A stretch of 64,000 nucleotides of DNA from Alloyangia pacifica (GTDB taxonomy: Bacteria > Pseudomonadota > Alphaproteobacteria > Rhodobacterales > Rhodobacteraceae), in NCBI RefSeq assembly GCF_003111685.1, contig NZ_CP022189.1, positions 124,001 through 188,000 of the forward strand, in the 5' to 3' direction. A model generated the notes under the pieces. The model was given only the letters and a program-made list of their open reading frames with translations. It had not been told where the DNA came from and ran no database searches. The first letter of the stretch is position 1, and each line of letters starts with the position of its first letter. Shown piece by piece: positions 53,722 through 62,092 of the stretch. The position numbers and the translations under genes were made by a program.

Positions 53722-54122
53722 GCGCGCCCCGCTGCCAGAAGTCTGTCCTCGCGCGGGATGAGCGCGCGGAGGGATTTAAGGCAGTGATAGTATTGCTCGT
53801 CTATCAACGCCTCGGTGGCGCGGGTGAGCAGGGCGCGGCTGTCCGGATCGGTGAGGATGCGGCTGAGCTCTTCGATATTGCGCAGCAACTGTGTCCGGGT
53901 CTCTTCGGGCGGCGCGTCGCCGGTCAGCACGAGCTGCGCCGCGTAGCACAGGCGGCGCACGGGAGTACTCGCCTCGTCGGGGTGGATCGCATCCTTGAGG
54001 CGCAGGATGCTCGCGCCCGGGGTCTTGATCGCCAACTTGCTGCGGCGGTCGCCATTTTCGATCACCGCGCCGTTGATCAGCACGCGCTCGTGCGGCCCGA
54101 GCTTGAGAACCAGCCCGCTCAT
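53718..54122 (-). CDS. flbT: flagellar biosynthesis regulator FlbT
   Basis: A 134-residue FlbT: SGLVLKLGPHERVLINGAVIENGDRRSKLAIKTPGASILRLKDAIHPDEA, then RRLCYAAQLVLTGDAP and EQYYHCLKSLRALIPRE. In Caulobacter FlbT binds the flagellin mRNA leader and promotes its decay until hooks are complete. Start chosen at 54122, where the family sequence begins. Overlaps flaF and the DUF1217 gene by four bases each. Confidence 0.94.
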   Translation of the reverse strand: MSGLVLKLGPHERVLINGAVIENGDRRSKLAIKTPGASILRLKDAIHPDEASTPVRRLCYAAQLVLTGDAPPEETRTQLLRNIEELSRILTDPDSRALLTRATEALIDEQYYHCLKSLRALIPREDRLLAAGRA

Positions 54123-54577
54123 CGCAGTGGCGCCAAGGAGGGGTGGGCCGTGATCGTGGCGGCGTCGCACGCCGCCTGTCCGTCAGGAGTTTTGGCAGCG
54201 CTGGAAGCCGGCGGGCGGGGATTTAACCCGGCGAGGATGGCGCTGTTCACCTCGATCAGGGGGGAAAGTTTTGCTCTTCTGGACAGAACCTTGGCCGTAT
54301 GAAACTGGACAAATTCCGACAGGTAGAAAATCTGCGCGCGCAACTCCTGAGGCAGCTTGTTGCCGTGGTCGGCCACGTCCACCGCTAGGGCAGTCCAGAG
54401 CTTGCGGTTGTCATGTAAGGCGGCGACGAGTGCCGGATAGTGGCGCGGGCCGGCTTCGGCGGCGCTTTTTATGCGGTGAGTAACCCGCGCGATCAGGTCG
54501 TATTCGATGGCGCGATGGGTGCGGGTGCTGCTGTTCGATTGCGCGTAGGCGCGGCGAGCCATGAGATGTGCGTTCAT
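54119..54577 (-). CDS. flaF: flagellin synthesis regulator FlaF
   Basis: A 152-residue FlaF: the conserved AYAQSNSSTRTHRAIEYDLIARVTHRI, HDNRKLWTALAVDVADHGNKLPQELRAQIFYLSEFVQFHTAKVL. The last 40 residues are a Pro/Ala-rich extension. In Caulobacter FlaF acts with FlbT to tune flagellin synthesis and secretion. Start at 54577; an in-frame ATG at 54592 is possible. 83 bp after fliC. Confidence 0.93.
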   Translation of the reverse strand: MNAHLMARRAYAQSNSSTRTHRAIEYDLIARVTHRIKSAAEAGPRHYPALVAALHDNRKLWTALAVDVADHGNKLPQELRAQIFYLSEFVQFHTAKVLSRRAKLSPLIEVNSAILAGLNPRPPASSAAKTPDGQAACDAATITAHPSLAPLR

Positions 54578-54624
54578 GACGAAGCCCTTCATCCTTGATC
54601 CAGTGCCGTCCGTTCTGGCGAGGC

Positions 54625-54651
54625 TCCGGGGCCGATGGAATCGGCCCCGGA
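54625..54651 (-). terminator. strong hairpin after fliC
   Basis: TCCGGGGCCGAT (54625-54636) pairs perfectly with ATCGGCCCCGGA (54640-54651) around a 3-nt loop, ten bases past the fliC stop. No T run follows in the direction of fliC, so it may be an RNA-stabilising 3' end or partial terminator that lowers flaF-flbT expression relative to fliC. Confidence 0.6.
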
Positions 54652-54660
54652 CAGGTCACG

Positions 54661-55971
54661 TCAGCGGAAGAGCGACAGGAGAGATTGCGGTGCCTGGTTG
54701 GCAATCGAAAGCGCTTGCACGCCAAGCTGCTGTTGCACCTGCAGAGCCTGCAGTCGCGCCGAGGCCTCTTCCATGTCGGCATCGACCAAGGTCCCGATCC
54801 CGGATTTCAGTGCATCGGTCAGGCCCGAGATAAAGGCGGTCTGAGTCTCGATCCTGCCCTGGGTGGAACCGAAGGCAGAGGCAGAGTCGATGGCGGTCTG
54901 GATCAGCGCCTCGATCTGGTCGAGTGCTGAATCCGCACCCGCTTGCGTGGTCACATCGATGTTGCTGAGCTGCTCGAGCTTGCCGCCGATGGTGTTGCCT
55001 TCGGAGGCATCGACCGAAGACAGCGTCACTGCAACCGTGTCCGTGGCGTCGGTAACGGCCGAGGTGAAGGTCAGCGTGTCACCCGTGACGGTGACATCGA
55101 CCACGTCGCTGTCGAGGTCATTGGCAGCCATGAAGCTCTTGAACGAGGCCTGCAGACCCTTGGCAACGTCAGTCGCGGTGTCGCCCTCGCGCGCGACATA
55201 GACGATGGACAGGGTCGATACCTCTGCGGCCGAGGGACCGGCGGCGGTGGTTGCGCGATAGTCTGCCTGGGTGAACTTCGAGCTGTCCGCGTCGGTGCCG
55301 AAGATGTTCAGCGTATAGGCCGTGCCGGCGGTGAATCCGCTGTTGGTGGTTCCGATGTCGATTGTGTCGGTCTGTGTGCCGTTCAGCGTCACGCTGTCGA
55401 CCGAAGCGGTGAGCGCGGTCGCGGCGACGGTGCCCGCGATCGCGGCGGCGCCGGTGCCGAGGTCCTGCTTGGTCACGCTGATGTCGGAGGCGGCGACGCC
55501 GGTGACCGAGCGATCAAGCGAGGCGAGCACGTTGATGCTGCCCGACCCGACGGTCTCATCGGTGTTCGAGAGCAAGTTCAGACCATTGAATTGCGCGGCG
55601 CTGACCACCGCTCCGATCTGACCGCGCAGCGCCTCAATGTCGGCCTGGATCTTGGCACGGTCGACGTTCTCTTCCTGGGCGGCGACGATCTTGCCCTTCA
55701 CATCGGTCAGTAGGTCGGTGACCGTTTCCGCCGCCTGGCGGGCGACGGCGACGGTGGACTGCCCGAGGTTGAGGCTGTCGGAAATTCCCTTGAAGCCTTT
55801 CACGTCGGCTTCCATGACCTTGGAGATGGCCCAGACGGCCGCATTGTCCTTGGCCGTGGCCACGCTCTTGCCGGTCGAGATCTCGCCCTGCGTGCTGGCG
55901 AGGTTCATGTTGATCGACTTGAGGGTCTGCAGCGCGACCATCGCGCCGTTGTTCGTCAGGATGCTAGACAT
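54661..55971 (-). CDS. fliC: flagellin FliC
   Basis: A 436-residue filament protein. Conserved D0/D1 ends: SSILTNNGAMVALQTLKSINMNLASTQGEISTGKSVATAKDNAAVWAISKVMEADVKGF at the N-terminus and QALQVQQQLGVQALSIANQAPQSLLSLFR at the C-terminus; the middle (about 150-340) is the variable Thr/Val-rich surface part. An AAGGA site lies eight bases before ATG 55971. flaF and flbT follow downstream. The leader is long and highly structured. Confidence 0.96.
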   Translation of the reverse strand: MSSILTNNGAMVALQTLKSINMNLASTQGEISTGKSVATAKDNAAVWAISKVMEADVKGFKGISDSLNLGQSTVAVARQAAETVTDLLTDVKGKIVAAQEENVDRAKIQADIEALRGQIGAVVSAAQFNGLNLLSNTDETVGSGSINVLASLDRSVTGVAASDISVTKQDLGTGAAAIAGTVAATALTASVDSVTLNGTQTDTIDIGTTNSGFTAGTAYTLNIFGTDADSSKFTQADYRATTAAGPSAAEVSTLSIVYVAREGDTATDVAKGLQASFKSFMAANDLDSDVVDVTVTGDTLTFTSAVTDATDTVAVTLSSVDASEGNTIGGKLEQLSNIDVTTQAGADSALDQIEALIQTAIDSASAFGSTQGRIETQTAFISGLTDALKSGIGTLVDADMEEASARLQALQVQQQLGVQALSIANQAPQSLLSLFR

Positions 55972-56178
55972 CTTTTTCGTCCTTGAATGTGGCGCTTTGC
56001 GCCATTCCTGTCTCCGGTCCCGACCCCTTGTCCTGCAGGACACTTTTCCCTGGCGCTGATCTGCGCCACGGGGAGAGGGGCGAAACCTCTCGGGACGTCG
56101 TTCTGACGAAGCAGCCAGGAGCCCTGCTCCCCTGCGCCATCCAGCTCTGGATGCCAGCTCACCCTAGAGAGGAAGATG
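55972..56178 (-). promoter_or_regulatory. structured leader of fliC
   Basis: About 200 bp between the CtrA-like box and the fliC start contain two hairpins with the same stem (TGGCGC/GCGCCA at 55990-56004 and at 56051-56068), a third hairpin GAGAGG/CCTCTC (56073-56091) and a 14-bp palindrome TGTCCTGCAGGACA (56029-56042). Such structure close to the ribosome-binding site fits post-transcriptional control by FlbT, known from Caulobacter; that FlbT binds here is inferred. Confidence 0.5.
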
Positions 56179-56193
56179 TTAAGCCAAGCCTAA
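56179..56193. promoter_or_regulatory. CtrA-like box upstream of fliC
   Basis: TTAA-N7-CTAA (TTAG-N7-TTAA on the fliC strand, the same form as the box before flgE), one mismatch from consensus, about 207 bp before the fliC start codon. Confidence 0.5.
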
Positions 56194-56231
56194 GTCAGCC
56201 GCGAATTTGCCCCGGCTCGAGGCCTCAGTGT

Positions 56232-56606
56232 CTAAAGTTTCTTTTGAATGCGGCCCGCCGGCCCCGGGCCGATCCTCGTTTTGCGTCCGTTCGGGTCGTA
56301 GGTGTCCATCTGTCTCCCCAGCCGATGCCAGGTGCCAAGCCTGCCCTGCGCCGCGGCGAGCCCCTGCAGCGCCATCTCCAGCAGCCTCTGATTGCGACGC
56401 AGGGCTGCGAGAAGCCGAGGCGCCCGGTGCGGCAAGCACGATGGGTCCGCGGCATAGAGGTCAAGGCAGGCTTCCTTCCTGCGCGCAAGCTCGGAAAGCT
56501 GCGCGAGCTCGCCGGCGAGCAGCGCGCGCCGCTCGGCTTCGAGCACGGCCAGAAGCCGCGCCTCTGCCGGGTTGCCGGGCGTGGTGCGGCGGGAAGGGGC
56601 GGTCAC
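56232..56606 (-). CDS. FlgN-like flagellar export chaperone candidate
   Basis: A 124-residue, mainly helical protein (ARLLAVLEAERRALLAGELAQLSELARRKEACLDL ... RLLAALRRNQRLLEMALQGLAAAQGRL, then a short polar tail with KTRIGPGPAGRIQKKL). The layout of two long helices with an RNQxLLEAALxG-type motif fits FlgN, which chaperones FlgK and FlgL. It starts with GTG 56606, overlapping the flgJ stop (GTGA). Placement downstream of flgJ supports a flagellar role; the family call is moderate. Confidence 0.65.
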   Translation of the reverse strand: MTAPSRRTTPGNPAEARLLAVLEAERRALLAGELAQLSELARRKEACLDLYAADPSCLPHRAPRLLAALRRNQRLLEMALQGLAAAQGRLGTWHRLGRQMDTYDPNGRKTRIGPGPAGRIQKKL

Positions 56607-56833
56607 GGCGCCCGCGGCGTCCGGCTGGGCTGGGTCGGCAGGAGGGCCACCCGGTCCGCGAGCCGATTGGCGTATTCGTCGCGCAGGAAGGAGGCGAACT
56701 GCGCCTCTCCTGCGCCGCCGCCGAAGAGGCCGCGCGTCTCGAAGGCCCCCGAGAATTGCAGCATCTGCGAGATAAACAGGCGGTTCAGCAGGCGGTTGGG
56801 TGCTGCGGTCGCCGGACCAGTCTGGTCTATCAT
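56603..56833 (-). CDS. flgJ: short rod-binding protein FlgJ (CheL-type)
   Basis: A 76-residue protein corresponding only to the N-terminal rod-binding domain of FlgJ: LLNRLFISQMLQFSGAFETRGLFGGGAGEAQFASFLRDEYANRLADR. The muramidase domain of enteric FlgJ is absent, as in other alphaproteobacteria, where a separate transglycosylase does that job; the SltF-like gene at 41634 is the candidate partner. It is divergent from fliK and overlaps the FlgN-like gene by four bases. Confidence 0.82.
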   Translation of the reverse strand: MIDQTGPATAAPNRLLNRLFISQMLQFSGAFETRGLFGGGAGEAQFASFLRDEYANRLADRVALLPTQPSRTPRAP

Positions 56834-56890
56834 GGAATTGCTCCTGTCGATTCGTCGAAGCGCTCTCCACGATGCTTAAAATAGTCTCGG

Positions 56891-56905
56891 TAAAGGTATT
56901 CTTAG
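56891..56905. promoter_or_regulatory. weak CtrA-like box upstream of fliK
   Basis: TAAA-N7-TTAG, two mismatches from TTAA-N7-TTAA, 50 bp before the fliK start, a distance similar to the boxes before motB, flgE and fliI. Confidence 0.3.
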
Positions 56906-56955
56906 CGGGTCCCCGGATATCGTCTTCGAAGATCGGATGACCAGGGGTCGATAGC

Positions 56956-59019
56956 ATGTTCCCGATGCAGGCGATGCTTCCAAATCTGCAAGAACTGCGG
57001 TCCGCTGGTGCGATGCCCGGACAACAAGGTGACTCGCCGCCGCAGGGGAGCGTCCTTTCCGGTGACCCCCGGGCCGACTTTCAGGCGACCTTTCGCGACG
57101 TCGCGATGCCCGGGCGGCCGGATGCGCCGGCGGTCGAGGCGGGGGAACTGGAGGTCAGGAAAGGCGCCGCAGAGCGCGAAGATCCCGCGCCCCGCCCTGG
57201 GGACGAAGGGGGGGTGGGGCCAGAACTGTCCCCTCTTGACCGGGCGCTGGACGCGCTGCCCGACGCAGACGCTGTGCCCGGGGTGGTCAGTGTCCCGATC
57301 GAAAAGGTGAGGCAGGTCTTCGACACCGCCAAGCCGCAGGAGGTGCGCCGGGTCGGGACCGCCCCAATCCGGAGGAGGGAGACGGCAGAGGAGGCGGCGC
57401 TCCCCGAGGGCGCACCTCGAACCCGCGAGCGGTCCGCCGGGAGTGGTCAGGGTGCGCATCTGGCTGCGCCTCGGCAGGAGGCATCGGATATTTTGCTCGA
57501 CGTGCGCCCCGGCGTCGCCCGGTCTTCTGAGAGACACGCGATCAGGACACCTCGCGCCGCGCCGGAGGTTGGCAGAACGGAAGCCGTACCGTGGCTTGGT
57601 GTCGCTGCGGGGGTCGCCCCTGGCGCGCGTGACGACGTGACGAGTCCTGAATCCCGTTCTGCGGGCGTCGGTGCAGGCCATAGGCTCCCGCTCGAGGGGC
57701 AAGCCAGCTCGGGCGTTTCCCGATCCGAGGTCGGTCCGGTCTTAGACTGCGGAGAGGGCGTCCTGGCGTCCCAACGCTCCAACGTGCCTACGGGGCGCCC
57801 CATCGGGGCTCCGAGCGGCGCGAAAGGACGCTCGAAAGGACCGGGCGACGTCGTGTTGGCTGAGGTTGAAGGCGGGGCCGAGACAGAGCCAATGCTCGCG
57901 CCGCGGGTCAGAACCCGGACGCCCGAGCGTGCAGCGGTTGGCACCGCTGGCATGGTGTCCGGAGACCGGGAGACAGGGACGTTGCCGGACTCCCGGGCTC
58001 CGGCGGGCCTATCTCCGCACGCGGGTCCCGCGACGTCGGACCAATCCGGCCGGTCCTCGCGCCAGCCACGGCACCAGGCCGGGCCGGTCGCTCATGGGCA
58101 CGAGCCGCCCCGCCCTCCAATTGATCCGAGGGCCATCCCAACACGCAGCGCCGGGTCGAAACTGGAAATCAACGCTGCAGATGCGGCTCCGGCGCCGGAT
58201 GGCTTTCAAAGAAAGACATTTCCGCATGATGGGCGCCCCACAAGCCCACATGTCGCGTTACTCGCAGGGTTCCTGCCAAGGCCAGACACAGGACGAGAGG
58301 TAAGATCGGCGATCCCGAATGAGGAGACCTTAGCAAGGTCGCAGCGCCCCGAAAGTGCGCTGGGGGCCTCCGGCGCGCCGGGTCAGGTGGGCCTGGACAA
58401 GGCCCCCGTGTCCGGCTCCCGGCCTGCGACGGCCGCGGCGGGGTCTCCGACTTTCACGCTGGCATCGGCAGGGGGGATCGGGGTTTCGGACGGGAAACAG
58501 ACGCAGCTCGCATGGGAAGGCGATCCACGCGAGCCAGCTGTCGCCTCGCATTCGGGGGACTCGACGCAGGCCGTCATGGCGAAAGACGCGATATCGCCGC
58601 GGGAGCAGCTGTCGGCGGCCCGTGGGCAGCCGTTGCCGTCGCCGGTCCGGCAGCTCGCCGAAGCGATTGTCACCGGCAGCGGCGGTAAACTCGAAGTGCA
58701 GCTCGAGCCCGAGGAACTTGGCCGCGTGCGGTTCCACATGCAGATATCCGAGCACGGGGTCGCGCTGCAGGTGAGCGCGGATCGGCCGGATACCCTCGAC
58801 CTGTTGCGCCGGAACGCGGACCAGCTGGCGCGCTTGCTCACGGAGGCGGGATACCAGGGCAGCACTCTCAGTTTCTCCGGGCAGCGGCGCGGCGGCGCTT
58901 CGCAGGGGCGGTCGGGCAGGCCGGACCACCACGTCCCTGACGGGGCGGCGGCGCAAGGAGCGCCTCAGGCAAAGGCCCCTGTTCGCGTTGCGGCGGCGGG
59001 GCTCGACCTCAGGCTCTAG
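56956..59019 (+). CDS. fliK: flagellar hook-length control protein FliK
   Basis: A 687-residue protein, recognised by its C-terminal domain (about 555-645): LAEAIVTGSGGKLEVQLEPEELGRVRFHMQISEHGVALQVSADRPDTLDLLRRNADQLARLLTEAGY, typical of FliK. The first 540 residues are Pro/Gly/Arg-rich, disordered and poorly conserved, as in most FliK proteins where this part acts as the ruler. flgD follows after 15 bp. Divergent from flgJ. Confidence 0.9.
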   Translation: MFPMQAMLPNLQELRSAGAMPGQQGDSPPQGSVLSGDPRADFQATFRDVAMPGRPDAPAVEAGELEVRKGAAEREDPAPRPGDEGGVGPELSPLDRALDALPDADAVPGVVSVPIEKVRQVFDTAKPQEVRRVGTAPIRRRETAEEAALPEGAPRTRERSAGSGQGAHLAAPRQEASDILLDVRPGVARSSERHAIRTPRAAPEVGRTEAVPWLGVAAGVAPGARDDVTSPESRSAGVGAGHRLPLEGQASSGVSRSEVGPVLDCGEGVLASQRSNVPTGRPIGAPSGAKGRSKGPGDVVLAEVEGGAETEPMLAPRVRTRTPERAAVGTAGMVSGDRETGTLPDSRAPAGLSPHAGPATSDQSGRSSRQPRHQAGPVAHGHEPPRPPIDPRAIPTRSAGSKLEINAADAAPAPDGFQRKTFPHDGRPTSPHVALLAGFLPRPDTGREVRSAIPNEETLARSQRPESALGASGAPGQVGLDKAPVSGSRPATAAAGSPTFTLASAGGIGVSDGKQTQLAWEGDPREPAVASHSGDSTQAVMAKDAISPREQLSAARGQPLPSPVRQLAEAIVTGSGGKLEVQLEPEELGRVRFHMQISEHGVALQVSADRPDTLDLLRRNADQLARLLTEAGYQGSTLSFSGQRRGGASQGRSGRPDHHVPDGAAAQGAPQAKAPVRVAAAGLDLRL

Positions 59020-59034
59020 GCAAAGGAGACAGAC

Positions 59035-59703
59035 GTGGATATTTCAACGGCCGCTCAGACATCGGCGGGCGCGAAGAGCGCCGTGGCGATCGGGAGCAGC
59101 AGGTCAACGCTGACCAGCGACTTCGATACTTTCCTGAAAATGCTGACCACCCAGGCGCAGAACCAAGATCCTTTCAATCCGGTCGACGCCACCGAATACG
59201 CGTCGCAGCTCGCCAGCTTCTCGGCGGTGGAGCAGCAGGTGCTGACCAACGATTTGCTGACCGGCTTGACCGGACTCGCCAGCGACGGCGGATTCGAGCG
59301 GCTGGCCTCCTGGATCGGACTCGAGTCGCTGGTCGCGGGGACCACATATTTCGACGGCTCCGCGGTCGCCTTCGATGTCGATCTCCCAGAAGACGCGCAG
59401 AGCGCGATCCTCGTGCTGCGCGATTCGAGTGGCGCGGAGCGAAACCGGCTGTCGCTCACGCCGGGGAGCGACAGCTATCTCTGGGACGGGACGGACCTTG
59501 GCGGGGCGCCCCTGCCGGAGGGGCTTTATCATGCCGAGGTCGAGCTTTACCACGAAGGTGTGCTTGCCGAGACGCGTCCGGCGCAATCCTACATGCGCAT
59601 CGACGAGGTGCGGCGCGCAGAAGGCGGCTTTTTGCTTACGTTGCAGGGCGGCTGGCAGATCGAGGCGACCAAGGTCGCGGCGCTGCGCCGCCCGACCGAG
59701 TGA
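59035..59703 (+). CDS. flgD: flagellar hook-capping protein FlgD
   Basis: A 222-residue hook assembly scaffold: LTSDFDTFLKMLTTQAQNQDPFNPVDATEYASQLASFSAVEQQVLTNDLL is the FlgD N-terminal signature; the C-terminal part has the FlgD Ig-like domain (LYHAEVELYHEGVLAETRPAQSY). The start codon is GTG at 59035, preceded by AAAGGAG. Convergent with ubiB. Confidence 0.94.
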   Translation: MDISTAAQTSAGAKSAVAIGSSRSTLTSDFDTFLKMLTTQAQNQDPFNPVDATEYASQLASFSAVEQQVLTNDLLTGLTGLASDGGFERLASWIGLESLVAGTTYFDGSAVAFDVDLPEDAQSAILVLRDSSGAERNRLSLTPGSDSYLWDGTDLGGAPLPEGLYHAEVELYHEGVLAETRPAQSYMRIDEVRRAEGGFLLTLQGGWQIEATKVAALRRPTE

Positions 59704-59713
59704 CGGGCGGCGC
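59685..59713. terminator. hairpin between flgD and ubiB
   Basis: GCGCCGCCCG (59685-59694) pairs with CGGGCGGCGC (59704-59713) around the flgD stop region. It has no T run; a transcript-end structure for the converging genes is likely. Confidence 0.5.
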
Positions 59714-59724
59714 AGGACGACAGA

Positions 59725-61257
59725 TCAGAAGATCGACAGGAGGACCAAGGTGATCCCGGCGCCGGAGAGCAGCCCGCCGATGCCCCAGCCGAGCCGCCGG
59801 GCCCATTTCGACTCGAGCTCGTCGGCGAGCCCCTGCGTCTGCCGGATCAGCGCCTCTTCGACGAGACCGGGCAGGCGCGGGCCAAAGCGGGCCATGACCC
59901 GCGCGGTCTTGGCAAAGTCGCGCAGCGCGGCGCGGGGGCCGATGGAGGTCTTGATGTATTGCTCAACCACAGGTCGCGCGACGCTCCAGATGTTCATATG
60001 AGGGTTGAGCGAGCGGGCCACTCCCTCGACCACCACCATCGTGCGCTGCAGCAGGATCAGCTCGGTCCGGGTCTCCATGCCAAAGCGTTCGGTCACTTCG
60101 AAGAGGTAGTTGAGCAAGCGGCCCATGGAAATGCGGGTCGAATCCATGCCGAAAATCGGCTCGCCTACGGCGCGCAGCGCGCGGGCGAATTCATCGACAT
60201 CCTGGTCGGCGGGAACGTAGCCAGCTTCGAAATGTACCTCGGCGACGCGGCGGTAATCGCGGCGGATGAAGCCGTAGAGAATCTCGGCGTAGACTCGGCG
60301 GGTGTACTCGTCGATATGGCCCATGATGCCGAAGTCATAGGCGATGATATCACCGTTCGGCGCCACCTTCAGGTTGCCCTGGTGCATGTCGGCGTGGAAG
60401 AATCCGTCGCGCAGCGCGTGGTTGAGGAAGAGCTGAAGAACACGTTCGCTGAGCGCCACCCTGTCGTGACCGGCGGCGTCGATGGCTGCATTGTCGCCGA
60501 GCGGCACGCCCTCGGCCCAGCTCATCGTCATCACCCGGCGGCCCGAGAGGCCCCAGACCACCTCGGGAAGCTGGAACCCCTCATCGTCCACGGTGTTGGC
60601 GGCGTACTCGCTGGCCGAAGCGCTTTCCAGTCGCAGGTCCAGCTCGCCCTTCACCACGCCCTCGAAATGGGCGATCACGTCGCGCGGGCGCAGCCGGCGC
60701 GAGGCCGGCGAAAGAAAGTTGATCGCATCGGCGGCGAGCCAGAAGGCATCGATATCCTTGCGGAAAGCCCGCTCGATCCCGGGCCGCAGCACCTTCACGG
60801 CGACGGTCTCGCCGGTCTCGGCGAGCCGCGCCTTGTGCACCTGCGCGATCGACGCGGCGGCGACGGGTGGGCTGAACTCGGAGAAGACCTCATCGACCTT
60901 CACACCGAGTTCGGTCTCGACCTGCGCCTTGGCAGCCTCGACCGGGAAGGGGGGCAGCTTGTCCTGCAGCACGCGCAGTTGGTTAGCGAGCTCTTCGCCG
61001 ACCACGTCCGGACGGGTCGAGAGCACCTGTCCGAACTTGATGTAAGCCGGGCCGAGCGCCGAGAGCGCGCGGGTCACCGGCGGCATCGCCGGGTCGCCCT
61101 CGTACCCCAACCACTTGAAGGGCCAGGCGAGGATGCGGGCGGCAGCGCGCAGAGCCGGCGGGGCCTCTACTGCGTCGAGCACCACGCCCATCGCGCCCGT
61201 GCGCTCGAAGGTGGCGCCGGTGCGCACCAGCCGCCAGATGTTGTGAGGACCCTTCAT
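59725..61257 (-). CDS. ubiB: ubiquinone biosynthesis protein UbiB (ABC1/ADCK kinase-like)
   Basis: A 510-residue atypical kinase-like protein needed for ubiquinone synthesis. It has the ADCK KxGQ motif ([17 protein letters not shown]), the AAAS nucleotide loop ([14 protein letters not shown]), the [10 protein letters not shown] segment and YDFGIMG metal-binding motif, and two hydrophobic C-terminal helices (about 485-508). One base after ubiE. An older name is 2-polyprenylphenol 6-hydroxylase, which is now doubted. Confidence 0.95.
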   Translation of the reverse strand: MKGPHNIWRLVRTGATFERTGAMGVVLDAVEAPPALRAAARILAWPFKWLGYEGDPAMPPVTRALSALGPAYIKFGQVLSTRPDVVGEELANQLRVLQDKLPPFPVEAAKAQVETELGVKVDEVFSEFSPPVAAASIAQVHKARLAETGETVAVKVLRPGIERAFRKDIDAFWLAADAINFLSPASRRLRPRDVIAHFEGVVKGELDLRLESASASEYAANTVDDEGFQLPEVVWGLSGRRVMTMSWAEGVPLGDNAAIDAAGHDRVALSERVLQLFLNHALRDGFFHADMHQGNLKVAPNGDIIAYDFGIMGHIDEYTRRVYAEILYGFIRRDYRRVAEVHFEAGYVPADQDVDEFARALRAVGEPIFGMDSTRISMGRLLNYLFEVTERFGMETRTELILLQRTMVVVEGVARSLNPHMNIWSVARPVVEQYIKTSIGPRAALRDFAKTARVMARFGPRLPGLVEEALIRQTQGLADELESKWARRLGWGIGGLLSGAGITLVLLSIF

Positions 61258-61258
61258 G

Positions 61259-62011
61259 TCAGATCTTCCAGCCCGAATGCAGGCAGGCGATCCCCATGCT
61301 CAGGTTCCGGTACTTGGCGTTGGCGAAGCCCGCAGCCCGCAGCATTCCGAGGAAGGTTTCCTGATCGGGGAACTTGCGGATCGATTCCACCAGATACTGG
61401 TAGCTGTCGCGGTCGCCCGCGATCACCTGCCCCATGCGCGGGATCAGGTTGAAGGAATAGAGATCGTAGACCTTCTGCATCAGCTCGTTGGGGATCTGGC
61501 TGAACTCCAGCACCATGAGCCGTCCGCCCGGCTTCAGCACGCGGAAGGCCTCGTTCAGGGCCTCTTGCGGGCGGGTCACGTTCCGGATGCCGAAGGAGAT
61601 CGTGTAGACGTCAAAGGTGTTGTCGGCGAAGGGCAGGGCCATCGCGTCGCCGACCACCCAGTCGAGCTGCTCGGCCATGGCGCCCGCTTCGGCACGCTTG
61701 CGGCCCTCGACCAGCATCGGCTCGGTCAGGTCGCAGACCGTGGCATGGCCGTGGCCCGCGCGCTTGAGAAAGCGGAAGGAGATGTCGCCGGTGCCCCCCG
61801 CCACGTCGAGCAGCCTCGAGCCGGGGCGCGGTGCCAGCCAGTCCATCATCGCATCTTTCCAGACGCGGTGAATGCCGAAGGACATGGCGTCGTTCATCAC
61901 GTCGTATTTCGACGCGACCGAGCCGAAGACGCCGCGCACGCGGTCGGCCTTCTCTTCCTCAGGGATGTCGGTGAACCCGAAGTGGGTGGTTTTTCCGGTC
62001 TCTTTGGTCAT
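61259..62011 (-). CDS. ubiE: demethylmenaquinone/2-methoxy-6-polyprenyl-benzoquinol methyltransferase UbiE
   Basis: A 250-residue SAM-dependent C-methyltransferase of quinone synthesis. It begins with [45 protein letters not shown], then [16 protein letters not shown] (SAM loop), [26 protein letters not shown] and MVLEFSQ. Start at 62011 fits the family. It is upstream of ubiB on the same strand and divergent from mutM. Confidence 0.96.
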   Translation of the reverse strand: MTKETGKTTHFGFTDIPEEEKADRVRGVFGSVASKYDVMNDAMSFGIHRVWKDAMMDWLAPRPGSRLLDVAGGTGDISFRFLKRAGHGHATVCDLTEPMLVEGRKRAEAGAMAEQLDWVVGDAMALPFADNTFDVYTISFGIRNVTRPQEALNEAFRVLKPGGRLMVLEFSQIPNELMQKVYDLYSFNLIPRMGQVIAGDRDSYQYLVESIRKFPDQETFLGMLRAAGFANAKYRNLSMGIACLHSGWKI

Positions 62012-62092
62012 GGGCCTTGCCGTCCTGTGTCCGACACTCCTTATAGAGCCCGCGCGCCGCGCTGCAATGCGGCCCAGTGGAAAGGATCCGTG

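Noticed and set aside
56233..56240. TAAAGTTT as a sigma-28 -35 element
   Set aside because: It points right, away from fliC, lies at the 3' end of the FlgN-like gene and has no GCCGATAA-like -10 element.
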